Of a DNA stretch of 64,000 nt, positions 36,759-45,641 are shown in pieces. Position 1 is the stretch's first letter. Every line of letters starts with the position of its first letter. Position numbers and translations under genes: made by a program. A model generated the notes under the pieces. That model had not been told where the DNA came from and did no database searches. It was given only the letters and a program-made list of their open reading frames with translations. The DNA lies in assembly GCF_001697185.1 (NCBI RefSeq), contig NZ_CP014224.1, forward strand, positions 496,001-560,000. The letters run 5' to 3'. Source of the stretch: Wenyingzhuangia fucanilytica. GTDB lineage: Bacteria; Bacteroidota; Bacteroidia; Flavobacteriales; Flavobacteriaceae.

Positions 36759-39062
36759 ATGAAAGTTTGTATTGCCGAAAAACCAAGTGTTGCCAAAGAA
36801 ATAGCTGCTGTATTAGGAGCGAACGTTCGTTGTGATGGGTATTTTGAAGGAAATGGCTATCAGGTTACTTGGACTTTTGGACACTTATGTGGATTGTATG
36901 CCCCACATGAATATAAACCTCATTGGAAAAGTTGGAACTTAGATACTTTACCCATGCTTCCAGATCGTTTTGAAGTAAAGGTGATGGAAGACAAAGGAGT
37001 GCAAAAACAATTTAGAACCATAAAGTTTTTATTTGACAAAGCAGATGTGGTTATTAATTGTGGCGATGCCGGTCAAGAAGGAGAACTGATTCAGCGTTGG
37101 GTAATTAATCAAGCAGGGTATAAAGGAAAGGTAGAACGTTTGTGGATTTCTTCTTTAACAACCGAAGCTATTAAAGAAGGTTTTGAAAAGTTAATTCCTG
37201 CCGAAAAATATGATAATTTATATTATGCGGGAAGCTCCAGAGCCATTGGAGATTGGTTGTTGGGAATGAATGCTACCCGTTTATACACTTTAAAATACGG
37301 TAGAGATAGACAGGTTCTTTCTGTAGGGCGAGTACAAACTCCAACTTTGGCTATGGTCGTTAAAAGGTTTTTAGAAATACAAAACTTTAAGCCGCAACCA
37401 TATTGGGAAATTCAGACTACTTACAGAGATACTGTTTTTAATAATGAACAAGGGCGTTACCTAAAAAAAGAGGATGGTGAACAAACCATGGAGCTGATTA
37501 AGGAAAAGCCTTTAGAAATTATTTCTGTAGAAAAAAAGAAAGGAAAAGAATATGCTCCTAAATTATTCGATTTAACTGGTTTACAGGTATACTGTAATCA
37601 AAAATTTGGATTTACTGCCGATGAAACTTTAAAACTAACACAAGGTTTATACGAACAAAAAGTTGTGACTTATCCTCGTGTTGATACCACTTTTTTACCA
37701 AATGATGTGTATCCAAAAGTAAGAGGGATTTTATCTAAATTAACCAAATATGCTACTTTAACCGCTCCTGTATTGGCTGAGGCAAAAATTAAAAAATCTA
37801 CAAAAGTATTTAACGATAAAAAAGTAACAGATCACCATGCAATTATTCCTACTGGAATAGAAATTCCGTTACACGCCAATGCCCAAAAGGTATATGATAT
37901 TATTACCCGTAGGTTTATTGCTGTTTTTTATCCAGATAGTAATGTGTCAAACACTACCGTTTTGGCAGAGGTTGCCAAAATAGGGTTTAAAACAACAGGA
38001 AAAGAAGTTTTATCCGAAGGTTGGCGAGTGGTGTTTAAGACTCCAGAACAAAACCAGGCTACGGCTAACAAAACGGAAGATGAGAATTTAATGCCAACTT
38101 TTGTTAAAGGAGAGTCAGGGCCTCATGATCCTTCTTTTTTAGAAAAGGAGACCAAACCACCTAAACAATATACAGAAGCTACTTTGTTACGTGCTATGGA
38201 AACTGCAGGTAAGCAAGTAAAAGATGATGAGTTAAGAGATTTAATGAAAGAAAATGGTATTGGTAGACCTTCAACCAGAGCAAGTATTATTGAAACCTTG
38301 TTTAAACGTAATTATATAGAGCGTAACAAAAAACAAATATTGCCAACATCAACAGGTATTCAATTGATTAGTACTATTCAGAACAGACTGTTAAAATCTG
38401 CGAGGTTAACAGGAGAATGGGAAAAACAATTAAAAGATATTGAAAGAGGAACTTATAATGCGGGTACTTTTATTAAAAATATGAAAAAGATGGTTGATGA
38501 CTTGGTGGTAGAAGTTAGGCTATCCAATCATAAACCAATTGTTATAGATCCTGTTTCTAAAAAAGATGCAAGTCCAGCAAAAAAAGAGGTTAAAGGAGTT
38601 GTAGGAACTACTTGTCCTAAATGTAAAGATGGACATTTGTTAAAAGGAAGTAAGGCTTATGGGTGCAGTAAATACAATGAAAATTGTGATTTTGTATTGC
38701 CTTTTGATTTTAAAGGGAAAAAGATTTCTGACAATCAAATTTTAAGATTGATTAGCAAAGGGAGCACAGTAAACTTAAAAGGATTTAAAACAGAGGAGGG
38801 GACTGTAGATGGATCGATTATTTTTGATGATGCTTATAGGTTGAGTCTAAAAACAAAAAAAACACCTAAAGCAACAAAAGTACCTGAGGTACTCACTTGT
38901 CCTAAATGTAAAAAAGGTACAGTGTTAAAAGGAAGCAGTGCTTATGGCTGTTCCGAGTATAAATCTGGTTGTGATTTTAAAGTTGATTTTGCTACTATTA
39001 AAGAAAAAGCAGCAGGTAAAGAATTAACCAAAGCTTTGGTATGGGAGATCTTGAATGCTTAG
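36759..39062 (+). CDS. topB: DNA topoisomerase III (type IA)
   Basis: Relaxes and decatenates DNA by passing strands through a transient single-strand break. The 767 residues show the TOPRIM domain (MKVCIAEKPSVAKEIA with Glu7, and VINCGDAGQEGELIQR), the active-site Tyr305 in VVTYPRVDTTFLP, RSSRAIGDWLLGMN and the GRPSTRASIIETL region. The C-terminal part has two four-cysteine zinc repeats (CPKCKDGHLLKGSKAYGCS and CPKCKKGTVLKGSSAYGCS) with a spacer domain between. The last codons (KALVWEILNA) recur in a degraded copy 1.1 kb downstream. Confidence 0.95.
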   Translation: MKVCIAEKPSVAKEIAAVLGANVRCDGYFEGNGYQVTWTFGHLCGLYAPHEYKPHWKSWNLDTLPMLPDRFEVKVMEDKGVQKQFRTIKFLFDKADVVINCGDAGQEGELIQRWVINQAGYKGKVERLWISSLTTEAIKEGFEKLIPAEKYDNLYYAGSSRAIGDWLLGMNATRLYTLKYGRDRQVLSVGRVQTPTLAMVVKRFLEIQNFKPQPYWEIQTTYRDTVFNNEQGRYLKKEDGEQTMELIKEKPLEIISVEKKKGKEYAPKLFDLTGLQVYCNQKFGFTADETLKLTQGLYEQKVVTYPRVDTTFLPNDVYPKVRGILSKLTKYATLTAPVLAEAKIKKSTKVFNDKKVTDHHAIIPTGIEIPLHANAQKVYDIITRRFIAVFYPDSNVSNTTVLAEVAKIGFKTTGKEVLSEGWRVVFKTPEQNQATANKTEDENLMPTFVKGESGPHDPSFLEKETKPPKQYTEATLLRAMETAGKQVKDDELRDLMKENGIGRPSTRASIIETLFKRNYIERNKKQILPTSTGIQLISTIQNRLLKSARLTGEWEKQLKDIERGTYNAGTFIKNMKKMVDDLVVEVRLSNHKPIVIDPVSKKDASPAKKEVKGVVGTTCPKCKDGHLLKGSKAYGCSKYNENCDFVLPFDFKGKKISDNQILRLISKGSTVNLKGFKTEEGTVDGSIIFDDAYRLSLKTKKTPKATKVPEVLTCPKCKKGTVLKGSSAYGCSEYKSGCDFKVDFATIKEKAAGKELTKALVWEILNA

Positions 39063-39160
39063 TGTTTTATATAAGATAGGTTTAATACTAAAATAAAAAA
39101 TGATATTTTAGAGATTGAAAAATTAAAAATGTTTAAGAGTGATAATTATAGAGTTCCAGA

Positions 39161-40024
39161 ATGAAAAACAAGATTAAAAATTTTTTAAAAGATAAATTTC
39201 TAATATTAAAAATTAGAAATAGGCTTTCACCTACTGTTCAAATAGAACAACGTAAATTATATCTTAAATATAGAGAATTATTAAAAAAGAAGGAATTACC
39301 ATCAGTTTCAGAAACTGGATATAGAGTGTTTTCGCAATTTGAAGAAGATGGAAAACTTTTATTTGTTTTTTCTGTTATTGGAATGAAAAACAAGACGTTT
39401 GTAGAAATTGGTTCAGATGATGGTGTAAATAGTAATTCTGCTAATTTATATTTTAATTTTGCTTGGAGAGGATTGTTTATTGATGGGAATTCTAATAGTA
39501 TCAAAAGGGGAGAGAGATTTTTTAATAAATACCCACACTCTTGGTTTTATAAGCCTAAGTTTAAATGTACAAAAGTAACTAGAGAAAATGTTAATGAACT
39601 GATTCATGAAGCTGGTTTTCAGGGTGAAATAGGTTTGTTGTCTATTGATATTGATGGAAATGATTATTGGGTTTGGGATGCAATAGATACAATTTCTCCT
39701 GAAGTTGTAATTATAGAAACACACGTAGAGTTTGGCTTAAACGACATTGTTGTTCCTTATGATCCTAACTATTTTTACCCAGGAAAACACCCTGTGTATC
39801 ATGGGGCATCTCCTGTTGCAATGAATAAACTGGCAAATAAAAAAGGGTATAGATTAGTTGGAGCTAATGAATTGGGATTTAATTTTATTTTTGTTAAAAA
39901 TGGATTGGCAGACGACATGTTACCTGAGGTAACAGTTGAGTCTTTATTAACACATCCTTCTGTTCAAGAGGGATATAAAACTTTTGAACCTATAAAGGAT
40001 TGGGTATATGATACACCTCTGTAG
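39161..40024 (+). CDS. FkbM-like methyltransferase-fold protein
   Basis: A 287-residue protein resembling FkbM-type SAM-dependent methyltransferases: FVEIGSDDGVNSNSANL carries the glycine-rich SAM-binding loop, followed by GLFIDGN and later LLSIDIDGNDYWVWDAI and EVVIIETH. These enzymes often modify sugars or polyketides; the substrate here is unknown. It stands between the intact topB end and a decayed second topB end, which suggests the gene came in by recombination. It is followed by 194 bases with no gene other than that remnant. Confidence 0.65.
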   Translation: MKNKIKNFLKDKFLILKIRNRLSPTVQIEQRKLYLKYRELLKKKELPSVSETGYRVFSQFEEDGKLLFVFSVIGMKNKTFVEIGSDDGVNSNSANLYFNFAWRGLFIDGNSNSIKRGERFFNKYPHSWFYKPKFKCTKVTRENVNELIHEAGFQGEIGLLSIDIDGNDYWVWDAIDTISPEVVIIETHVEFGLNDIVVPYDPNYFYPGKHPVYHGASPVAMNKLANKKGYRLVGANELGFNFIFVKNGLADDMLPEVTVESLLTHPSVQEGYKTFEPIKDWVYDTPL

Positions 40025-40161
40025 TTAACCAAGCTGGGTTATTAGAGTTTTTTATATCGTATTAATTTAATGATATCTAGGGTTCTAATTTTATAAATTA
40101 TTAAAATTAGAAAGAGACAATAACAGAAAGGAACTTACTTTGAAGTTAATAGACTTATGTT

Positions 40162-40209
40162 GCTGAATTAATAGGTAAAGCTTTGGTGTGGGAGATATTG
40201 AATGCTTAG
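40162..40209 (+). pseudogene. topB: Remnant of a second topB 3' end
   Basis: These 48 bases translate in frame as AELIGKALVWEILNA and stop, against GKELTKALVWEILNA and stop at the true topB end (39020-39062). The last 28 bases differ from topB only at two third-codon positions (GTA to GTG, ATC to ATA), and similarity continues weakly past the stop. The copy therefore derives from a diverged topB allele rather than a recent duplication, and it bounds the FkbM-like gene on the far side. Confidence 0.75.
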
Positions 40210-40218
40210 GATAAAGTT

Positions 40219-40467
40219 TTAATACCTTCTCACATGTGCATAAGCAGATTTTGTCTTTTTGTAATAATTGTAGTTTAATTTATAAACAAAAAATCCTGAG
40301 GTAAGGATTAATAAATCAAGGATAAAATAATCAAAACTAAGTAAGTGGTTTTTTAATACATCTGTAAAAAAGAAAATTAAAATCACTTGTCCTAAAGCCC
40401 ATAAACTAGTAATCGTAATGATAAGGTTTTTACTTGGTTTTTTGGATTTGTACAGTTTGTTTCTCAT
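40219..40467 (-). CDS. Small two-helix membrane protein of unknown function
   Basis: An 82-residue protein not assigned to a family. It has two hydrophobic segments (about residues 16-35 and 45-62) with a basic N-terminus and a basic, Tyr-rich C-terminus (YNYYKKTKS). The start at ATG 40467 gives MRNKLYKSKKP. It lies convergent with the topB remnant. Confidence 0.55.
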   Translation of the reverse strand: MRNKLYKSKKPSKNLIITITSLWALGQVILIFFFTDVLKNHLLSFDYFILDLLILTSGFFVYKLNYNYYKKTKSAYAHVRRY

Positions 40468-40563
40468 ATAGAATTATCATCTAAAATATAAATTGGACTA
40501 CAATGTAAGCATAGGTTTTTTTTGTGCAAAAAAAATCAACCACTTTTTAGTATAAATACCTAG

Positions 40564-40585
40564 TAATTTTGTGAAATACGTATTT
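40564..40585 (+). promoter_or_regulatory. Promoter-like element with a 12-bp palindrome and no gene behind it
   Basis: TAATTTTG (40564-40571) fits TAnnTTTG on the plus strand and is followed by the perfect palindrome AAATACGTATTT (40574-40585). On the plus strand the next 2.6 kb hold no gene, so this could drive an RNA antisense to the convergent gene or be a protein-binding site. No transcript is demonstrated. Confidence 0.3.
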
Positions 40586-40636
40586 TAAATGATAAATGTT
40601 ATGGAAGCTACAGGCTTTTTATATATTCTTTAGTTA

Positions 40637-41377
40637 TTAATTAACCCTAGCCATAATATCTGTAATCTTAATATTGTTAACTGGGTTTACTCTGGTTAAG
40701 GTAAAGTTTCCAAAATCATCAAAATTACCTGTTCCACTCATAGGGCCAGCCTCTAAAATATATTGGTCGTTATTGCTTTCTTTTTTTAAGGTTCCAATAG
40801 ATTCTTGATTTACCAATACATTATATTCATCTTTAACAGCAGTTTCTACAAAAGTGTATTTTGTGTTTTTAAATTCAAGAATAAACGATGCTTTAGCAGA
40901 AGTAGGTTCGTTTTTATCAACAGTTTTTTGAGCTGTTAAGTTTTGTCCGGTATATTTATGGTTTTGAATGTTTGGGTCTTTTAAAGTTTCTCTTAAAGCT
41001 TCGTAGTAAGCAAGTTTAAACTCTTTAGTTCTACTAACTCCTTCTATTGAGGTGTATACATTATTACCATAGCAATCTGTAAAAGTTAAGACTGTTTTGG
41101 TACTTAAGAATCCAGACTTATCGGCATTTAAGGATAAGATTTCGCATGGTTTTACATCATCAGGATAATTTTCTCCTTGTATAAAAGATACAAAATCATA
41201 TTTGTTTAAGTAATCTCTTAATATGCTATTGATTTGATATTGATTAGGTGATTTTTGTAGTGAAAGTTGTTTAGGAATAGATACATACTTGTATTGGTCT
41301 AGCTTGTTTTGACTAAAAGCGGTTAAAGAAAAAAGACTAATAAAAAGTAGTGGGATAAAGGTTTTGACTTGATTCAT
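40637..41377 (-). CDS. Exported protein of unknown function
   Basis: A 246-residue protein with a clear signal peptide (TFIPLLFISLFSLTAFSQ, about residues 6-23). The mature part begins with a segment predicted to be soluble (YKYVSIPKQLSLQK, IQGENYPDD), contains two cysteines (about 78 and 102), and ends in beta-strand-like stretches such as DQYILEAGPMSGTGNFDDFG. I do not recognise the family. It is transcribed with the repeat element upstream at 41455-41541. Confidence 0.65.
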   Translation of the reverse strand: MNQVKTFIPLLFISLFSLTAFSQNKLDQYKYVSIPKQLSLQKSPNQYQINSILRDYLNKYDFVSFIQGENYPDDVKPCEILSLNADKSGFLSTKTVLTFTDCYGNNVYTSIEGVSRTKEFKLAYYEALRETLKDPNIQNHKYTGQNLTAQKTVDKNEPTSAKASFILEFKNTKYTFVETAVKDEYNVLVNQESIGTLKKESNNDQYILEAGPMSGTGNFDDFGNFTLTRVNPVNNIKITDIMARVN

Positions 41378-41454
41378 AATTCTTATTTTGTTTTTTACAG
41401 GTACAATAATAATGCCTAATACGATGCTTAAATTTACTCTTTTTTTGATAGGTT

Positions 41455-41541
41455 GCGTTAGGGATTGAGAGCTTTGTTTGAGCTCCTTGTAGTGTAACGA
41501 AAAGAGCGAGTAGCGAAAGCCCGACCCAAAGGGGAACGCCC
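41455..41541. repeat. Flavobacterial intergenic repeat element
   Basis: The segment on the complementary strand starts GGGCGTTCCCCTTTGGGTCG, continues with GGCTTTCGCTACTCGCTCTT and ends in CAATCCCTAACGC. It is more GC-rich than its surroundings. I recall very similar sequence being scattered in many flavobacterial genomes between genes, often wrongly called as short proteins. The element ends 3 bases before the stop of the upstream minus-strand gene and contains a small inverted repeat (GAGCT/AGCTC). Confidence 0.7.
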
Positions 41542-41543
41542 AA

Positions 41544-42053
41544 TTACTTACCTGTTGTAATAATTCTTTTAATTATTTTTTGAATTCCTGGACTAAGCGT
41601 TTCTAAATATTGATTTTGAGAAATAAAGGTTAATTCGCCATTTAGTTCAGGGTATTTTTGACAGGTTTTATGGATGAATTTAAAAGCGAGATACCTTACC
41701 GCTGGTGCTTTGTTTAGGTTTTCCCATATAGACATGCAAAGATCAAACAGAATTCCTTCCTGGTCATCATCTAGCGTTATTTTGTCTAAAATTTTTAAAA
41801 TTTCTCTTTGATGCCCATCTTTTTGTTTGGGTAAAATCTTTATAAAATCTGAGGTGTAAGGTAAAATACGAGCATCGTTTTTATAGGTACAATGACTTAA
41901 AATCCATGTAGCTCTCCAAGCTTGAGGTTGCTTTTGACTTAGGGCAACTTGTATGGCGGCGCTGTGAACTTCTGTTTGCTCTTGAAACAATTGAATTAAA
42001 AAATCCTTGTCTAAACGTGTAGAGAGTATGTTATCTAGATTTAAGTTATTCAT
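41544..42053 (-). CDS. HEAT-like helical protein paired with the AlkC-like gene
   Basis: A 169-residue, probably all-helical protein (for example WRATWILSHCTYKND, RYLAFKFIHKTCQKYPEL) with spacing of hydrophobic residues like HEAT/ARM repeats. I cannot assign a family. It overlaps the end of the preceding AlkC-like gene by 8 bases, so the two are translated together, and a common function is likely. Confidence 0.65.
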   Translation of the reverse strand: MNNLNLDNILSTRLDKDFLIQLFQEQTEVHSAAIQVALSQKQPQAWRATWILSHCTYKNDARILPYTSDFIKILPKQKDGHQREILKILDKITLDDDQEGILFDLCMSIWENLNKAPAVRYLAFKFIHKTCQKYPELNGELTFISQNQYLETLSPGIQKIIKRIITTGK

Positions 42054-43146
42054 GTAAAGTAAATGCTAAATGGTCGAATTCTTTACCATTGGCAATGATG
42101 GCAATTTTATGAATTCCAAAATGATATTTTCTGGTGGAAATAGGTTTAAAATGTTGCTTTCTTTTGATGTTGTTAATGCTGTATGGAGGGTATTTTTTCT
42201 CACTAATTTTAAATATTTTTTTAGACAAGCTACCATTTTGTTTAAGGTAATATACAGCGTATTCTAAGCGAATTAAAGTTAAGGTATTGCAGTTGTTTAC
42301 TATGTTAAAAGAAAAATGTAAATAGTCTCCAAGTTGAATATTGGTTGTGTTTAGTTTTACATTTTGAACATCAATTTGGTTGGTGTTTCCAAAACCAAAA
42401 GCCTGCATTATTCTTGGTTCTGCTTGTTTTAATAAGTTTCTATTGGCATGTTTTAAGGTCCAATCTGATTTTTCTGTTTCCCCAATGTGTTTTTGTGTAA
42501 AATCAATAAGAATTTCTGGGTGATCTTTTGCAATATCATTTAAATTATTGGCTACACTTTTACGAACATATAGTTCCTCATCATTAATTAAATTTTCTAA
42601 AATGGGAAGAATAATTCTAGGGTCTTTTTTAAAATCTGGCAAAGCCATTGCCCAAGGTAAACGCGGTCTACAACCTTCGCTAGCCAACCTGCGTATGTGA
42701 TGATTAGGATGAAAAGACCATTCTAACATTTTAGCCATTACATATTTAGGATGTACTATAATAAAAGGTCTAATGGCAAGTTCGCAAGTAATAAACGGGG
42801 TAATAATTTCAAAACTGGTTACACTTTCTACCAAATAATTTTGACCGTACATTTCTATATAATCTGGTAGGAACAAATATTCGTAACCTCCAGAAATTTG
42901 ATGTTTTTTTAGTATTGGAATTAAAGACTTTATTTCATTAACAGCCATTTCAAAATTTGGATGTAGATGACTATGTAATGTTTTAGCAATATGATGCATT
43001 CTATCTTTTAGCTCCATTAATTCCCATTCAGGAATAAAAATAGCAGCTAAAAACAAGTCTTTGTCAAGCTTAGGTTTAACTTCTTTTAATGCGTTTAAAA
43101 AAGCATTAAAAAACTGTTGATGGTATGCGTTTTTTAGAGGTTCCAT
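42046..43146 (-). CDS. DNA alkylation repair protein, AlkC-like with C-terminal Ig-like domain
   Basis: A HEAT-repeat DNA glycosylase of the AlkC/AlkD group, which removes cationic alkylated bases such as 3-methyladenine without base flipping. The 366 residues contain the family segments ELKDRMHHIAKTLHSHLHP and HHIRRLASEGCRPRLPWA, further HEAT repeats (DEELYVRKSVANNLNDIAKD), and after about residue 260 a beta-rich region (LGDYLHFSFNIVNNC, YAVYYLKQNG) ending at HLAFTLHE. That part corresponds to the Ig-like domain seen in one AlkC subfamily. The start is ATG 43146. Confidence 0.8.
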   Translation of the reverse strand: MEPLKNAYHQQFFNAFLNALKEVKPKLDKDLFLAAIFIPEWELMELKDRMHHIAKTLHSHLHPNFEMAVNEIKSLIPILKKHQISGGYEYLFLPDYIEMYGQNYLVESVTSFEIITPFITCELAIRPFIIVHPKYVMAKMLEWSFHPNHHIRRLASEGCRPRLPWAMALPDFKKDPRIILPILENLINDEELYVRKSVANNLNDIAKDHPEILIDFTQKHIGETEKSDWTLKHANRNLLKQAEPRIMQAFGFGNTNQIDVQNVKLNTTNIQLGDYLHFSFNIVNNCNTLTLIRLEYAVYYLKQNGSLSKKIFKISEKKYPPYSINNIKRKQHFKPISTRKYHFGIHKIAIIANGKEFDHLAFTLHE

Positions 43147-43210
43147 ATTCGACTTAAATTTAAAGAAAGCAAATTAAAATGCTATGGATTCAATTCTATA
43201 TTTTTGTTAA

Positions 43211-44431
43211 ATGCAATCACTCTTAATTATTGGTTATGTTTGGCCAGAACCTACAGCAACAGCTGCGGGTAGCAGAATGTTACAAATTATAGAACAATTT
43301 AAATTGTTAGGCTATACAATTACTTTTGCTAGTCCAGCACAAAAACCAACCACTGCATTTAATTTAAGTAGTATTAATGTTACAGCAGAAACAATTTTAT
43401 TAAACGATGTTTCTTTTGATACGTTTATCAAACAATTAAATCCTAATGTAGTATTGTTTGATAGGTTTATGATGGAAGAACAATTTGGTTGGAGAGTAGC
43501 CGAGATTTGTCCTGATGTTATTAGAATACTAGATTCCGAAGATTTACATTTTTTAAGAAAAGCAAGACACGAAGCTGTAAAAAAAGGTTGTGATTTGCCT
43601 AAAGGAATAATTCAGTCCGAAGAAGCCAAAAGAGAAATTGCGAGTATTTATAGATGTGATGTAACCTTAACTATTTCTGATTTTGAAATGAGTTATTTAA
43701 AAGAGGTTTATCAGATTCCTGAAAAATTATTGTGGTACTTACCATTTTTAGTTGAAATTGATAACTCACTTAAACCTACATTTAAAGAAAGACAAGATTT
43801 TTTGTTTATCGGTAATTTTATTCATGCCCCTAACTGGGATGCCGTTTTACAATTAAAACAGGCACTTTGGCCAGCCATAAAAAAACAAATTCCTAAAGCA
43901 CAATTGCATATTTATGGTGGTTATCCTACAGATAAAGTTTTTCAATTACATAGTGTAAAAGATAGGTTTTTAGTTCATGGTAGAGCAAATGAGGTGAAAG
44001 AGGTAATGCAACAAGTTAGAGTTTGTTTGGCTCCTATGCGATTTGGTGCCGGGTTAAAAGGAAAATTAATTGATGCCATGCAAAATGATACTCCTTTTGT
44101 GACTTCAAACATTGGGGCAGAAGGGATGTTTGGTGATTTAGAGTTGGAAAACGGAGTGGCCAACAATGATGCTGATTTTGTTGCGAAAGCAGTTCGTTTA
44201 TATTCAGATGAAAAATTATGGAAAACGGCAAGTCATCAAGGAAAGTTGGTTTTAAAAACTAGATTTGATAAAATGATTTTTCAGAAAGAGTTTGGTGGAA
44301 AACTAAATGATTTAAACCTCAATTTGAAAAAATATAGAACAGAAAATTTTACTGGAAGCATGTTACAACATCACACTTTAAAAAGTTCTATGTATTTGTC
44401 TAAGTGGATTGCAGAGAAAAATAAATCTTAG
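43211..44431 (+). CDS. Glycosyltransferase (GT-B fold, family 4-like)
   Basis: A 406-residue cytoplasmic glycosyltransferase. The N-terminal half begins with the Rossmann strand SLLIIGYVWPEPTATAAGSRM. The C-terminal half has DFLFIGNFIHAPNWDAV, LHIYGGYP and the donor-binding segment MRFGAGLKGKLIDAMQNDTPFVT (in parts). The nucleotide sugar and acceptor are unknown; cell-surface polysaccharide or glycan synthesis is likely. It stands alone and is followed directly by a 35-base tandem repeat. Confidence 0.85.
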   Translation: MQSLLIIGYVWPEPTATAAGSRMLQIIEQFKLLGYTITFASPAQKPTTAFNLSSINVTAETILLNDVSFDTFIKQLNPNVVLFDRFMMEEQFGWRVAEICPDVIRILDSEDLHFLRKARHEAVKKGCDLPKGIIQSEEAKREIASIYRCDVTLTISDFEMSYLKEVYQIPEKLLWYLPFLVEIDNSLKPTFKERQDFLFIGNFIHAPNWDAVLQLKQALWPAIKKQIPKAQLHIYGGYPTDKVFQLHSVKDRFLVHGRANEVKEVMQQVRVCLAPMRFGAGLKGKLIDAMQNDTPFVTSNIGAEGMFGDLELENGVANNDADFVAKAVRLYSDEKLWKTASHQGKLVLKTRFDKMIFQKEFGGKLNDLNLNLKKYRTENFTGSMLQHHTLKSSMYLSKWIAEKNKS

Positions 44432-44501
44432 GTTCTCGATGCGCTATCGCTACTCGAACTGACAATGTTCTCGATGCGCTATCGCTATTCTAACAGACTA
44501 T
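44432..44501. repeat. Tandem 35-bp intergenic repeat (two copies)
   Basis: Two units begin GTTCTCGATGCGCTATCGCT at 44432 and 44467. The first 21 bases are identical and the following 14 differ at a few positions (CTCGAACTGACAAT against TTCTAACAGACTAT). Each unit contains the small dyad CGAT/ATCG. Starting at the base after the glycosyltransferase stop codon, it resembles a repeat family I recall from flavobacterial intergenic regions. Confidence 0.75.
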
Positions 44502-44577
44502 TTTTTTTGATATCTTATGGTAGCTTGAACTAATAAAGAAGGAAAAAATAATGAGTAATTAAGATCAGTTATAGCGT

Positions 44578-45528
44578 TTAAAATTTATAACTAAATTGAA
44601 TACTTCCGTATCGGGTAATTTTAGTTTTCATTTCTTTTGCTGTTCTTGTTTTAAAAATAATGTGATAACTAAAATTAATGTGCTTTAAATTCCAATAAAA
44701 CCCAAAATCATTTTGCCAAGTCCAAGGTTCTAAATGGAATTCTTTTTGCGATAAATTTTTATCTAAGTCTCCTGTAATGGTATAATCTTGAATTTGATAA
44801 GTTGCAAAGGATTTGATACCAAAAAAACTTTCTTTTATCCACGATTCTTGATTAGTTTGTAAAGCAGTACCAAAAAAGGAGCTGTTAGAAATAGGAGCTA
44901 AGATTGTTTTTAAAAAATTATATCTAAGAGTTAATCCGCTAGAAATATTTGTAAAAATAGAGTTTAAAGTAGCTTTGTTTGTCCAAGAGACGGCGAAAGG
45001 AAAATCTTCTTTATAAAAAAGGTTACGAGTGTAGTTGGCAAATAATCCAATGGCATATTTTTCTTTTACTTGTGTTTCCCAACCTTCAGAAGGTTCTATA
45101 TTGTAAAAGGTATGGATAAAGTTCTGAGCTGCCTCAGCACCAGATTTTGTATTGGTTACTCCTGTACTGGCTCCTAATTTTAAAATATGTTTTGGGTTGA
45201 TGAGTTGTTCGGAATAATTAAAGTACAAATATCCCGCATAAGGTCTTTCTTGTAAATAGACTATTGTAATATCACTTTCTTGTGGGTTGTAAATATTTTG
45301 GCCTATGGAAAATTGTCTGATTTTTTTATCAAAAAATTGATAATTTGTATTGGATACTTTTTTATAAAAAAGCTCTAAACCATTGGTGTAATATTCATCT
45401 AAATATATAGAAACGTAAAGGTCATTATCGGTAATAAGTCCTATTTCGTGATAGACTTGTGCGTGGAGCTTTGTCCCACACAGATAGAAACTAATAAATA
45501 GCAAAAAGAGTATTTTATTAAAATTCAT
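44578..45528 (-). CDS. LpxR-like lipid A 3'-O-deacylase family outer-membrane protein
   Basis: A 316-residue outer-membrane beta-barrel protein of the LpxR family (DUF2219), which removes the 3'-acyloxyacyl chain from lipid A. It has a signal peptide ending KLHAQ, the active-site stretch GLITDNDLY, DEYYTNGLELFY, RPYAGYLY, and NFIHTFYNIEPSEGWETQ with the expected histidine and GW-x-x-Q pattern, ending SIQFSYKF with a terminal Phe as in outer-membrane barrels. I take ATG 45528; a GTG-initiated frame would add three residues. Enzymatic activity on Bacteroidota lipid A is an inference. Confidence 0.8.
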   Translation of the reverse strand: MNFNKILFLLFISFYLCGTKLHAQVYHEIGLITDNDLYVSIYLDEYYTNGLELFYKKVSNTNYQFFDKKIRQFSIGQNIYNPQESDITIVYLQERPYAGYLYFNYSEQLINPKHILKLGASTGVTNTKSGAEAAQNFIHTFYNIEPSEGWETQVKEKYAIGLFANYTRNLFYKEDFPFAVSWTNKATLNSIFTNISSGLTLRYNFLKTILAPISNSSFFGTALQTNQESWIKESFFGIKSFATYQIQDYTITGDLDKNLSQKEFHLEPWTWQNDFGFYWNLKHINFSYHIIFKTRTAKEMKTKITRYGSIQFSYKF

Positions 45529-45641
45529 GAAAATCACCTCAAAAGTTGGCTAAAAGTACAATTATTAGGCTTATTAAACTATGTTAAAAGCAGTGGAATA
45601 TGTATATTTACTCGTCATAAAGATAAAAAATCCCCAAATAT

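Noticed and set aside
41337-41543. Possible 68-residue protein starting MGVPLWVGLS on the minus strand
   Set aside because: It is produced by the flavobacterial intergenic repeat and overlaps the start of the real exported-protein gene; such frames are a known annotation artefact.
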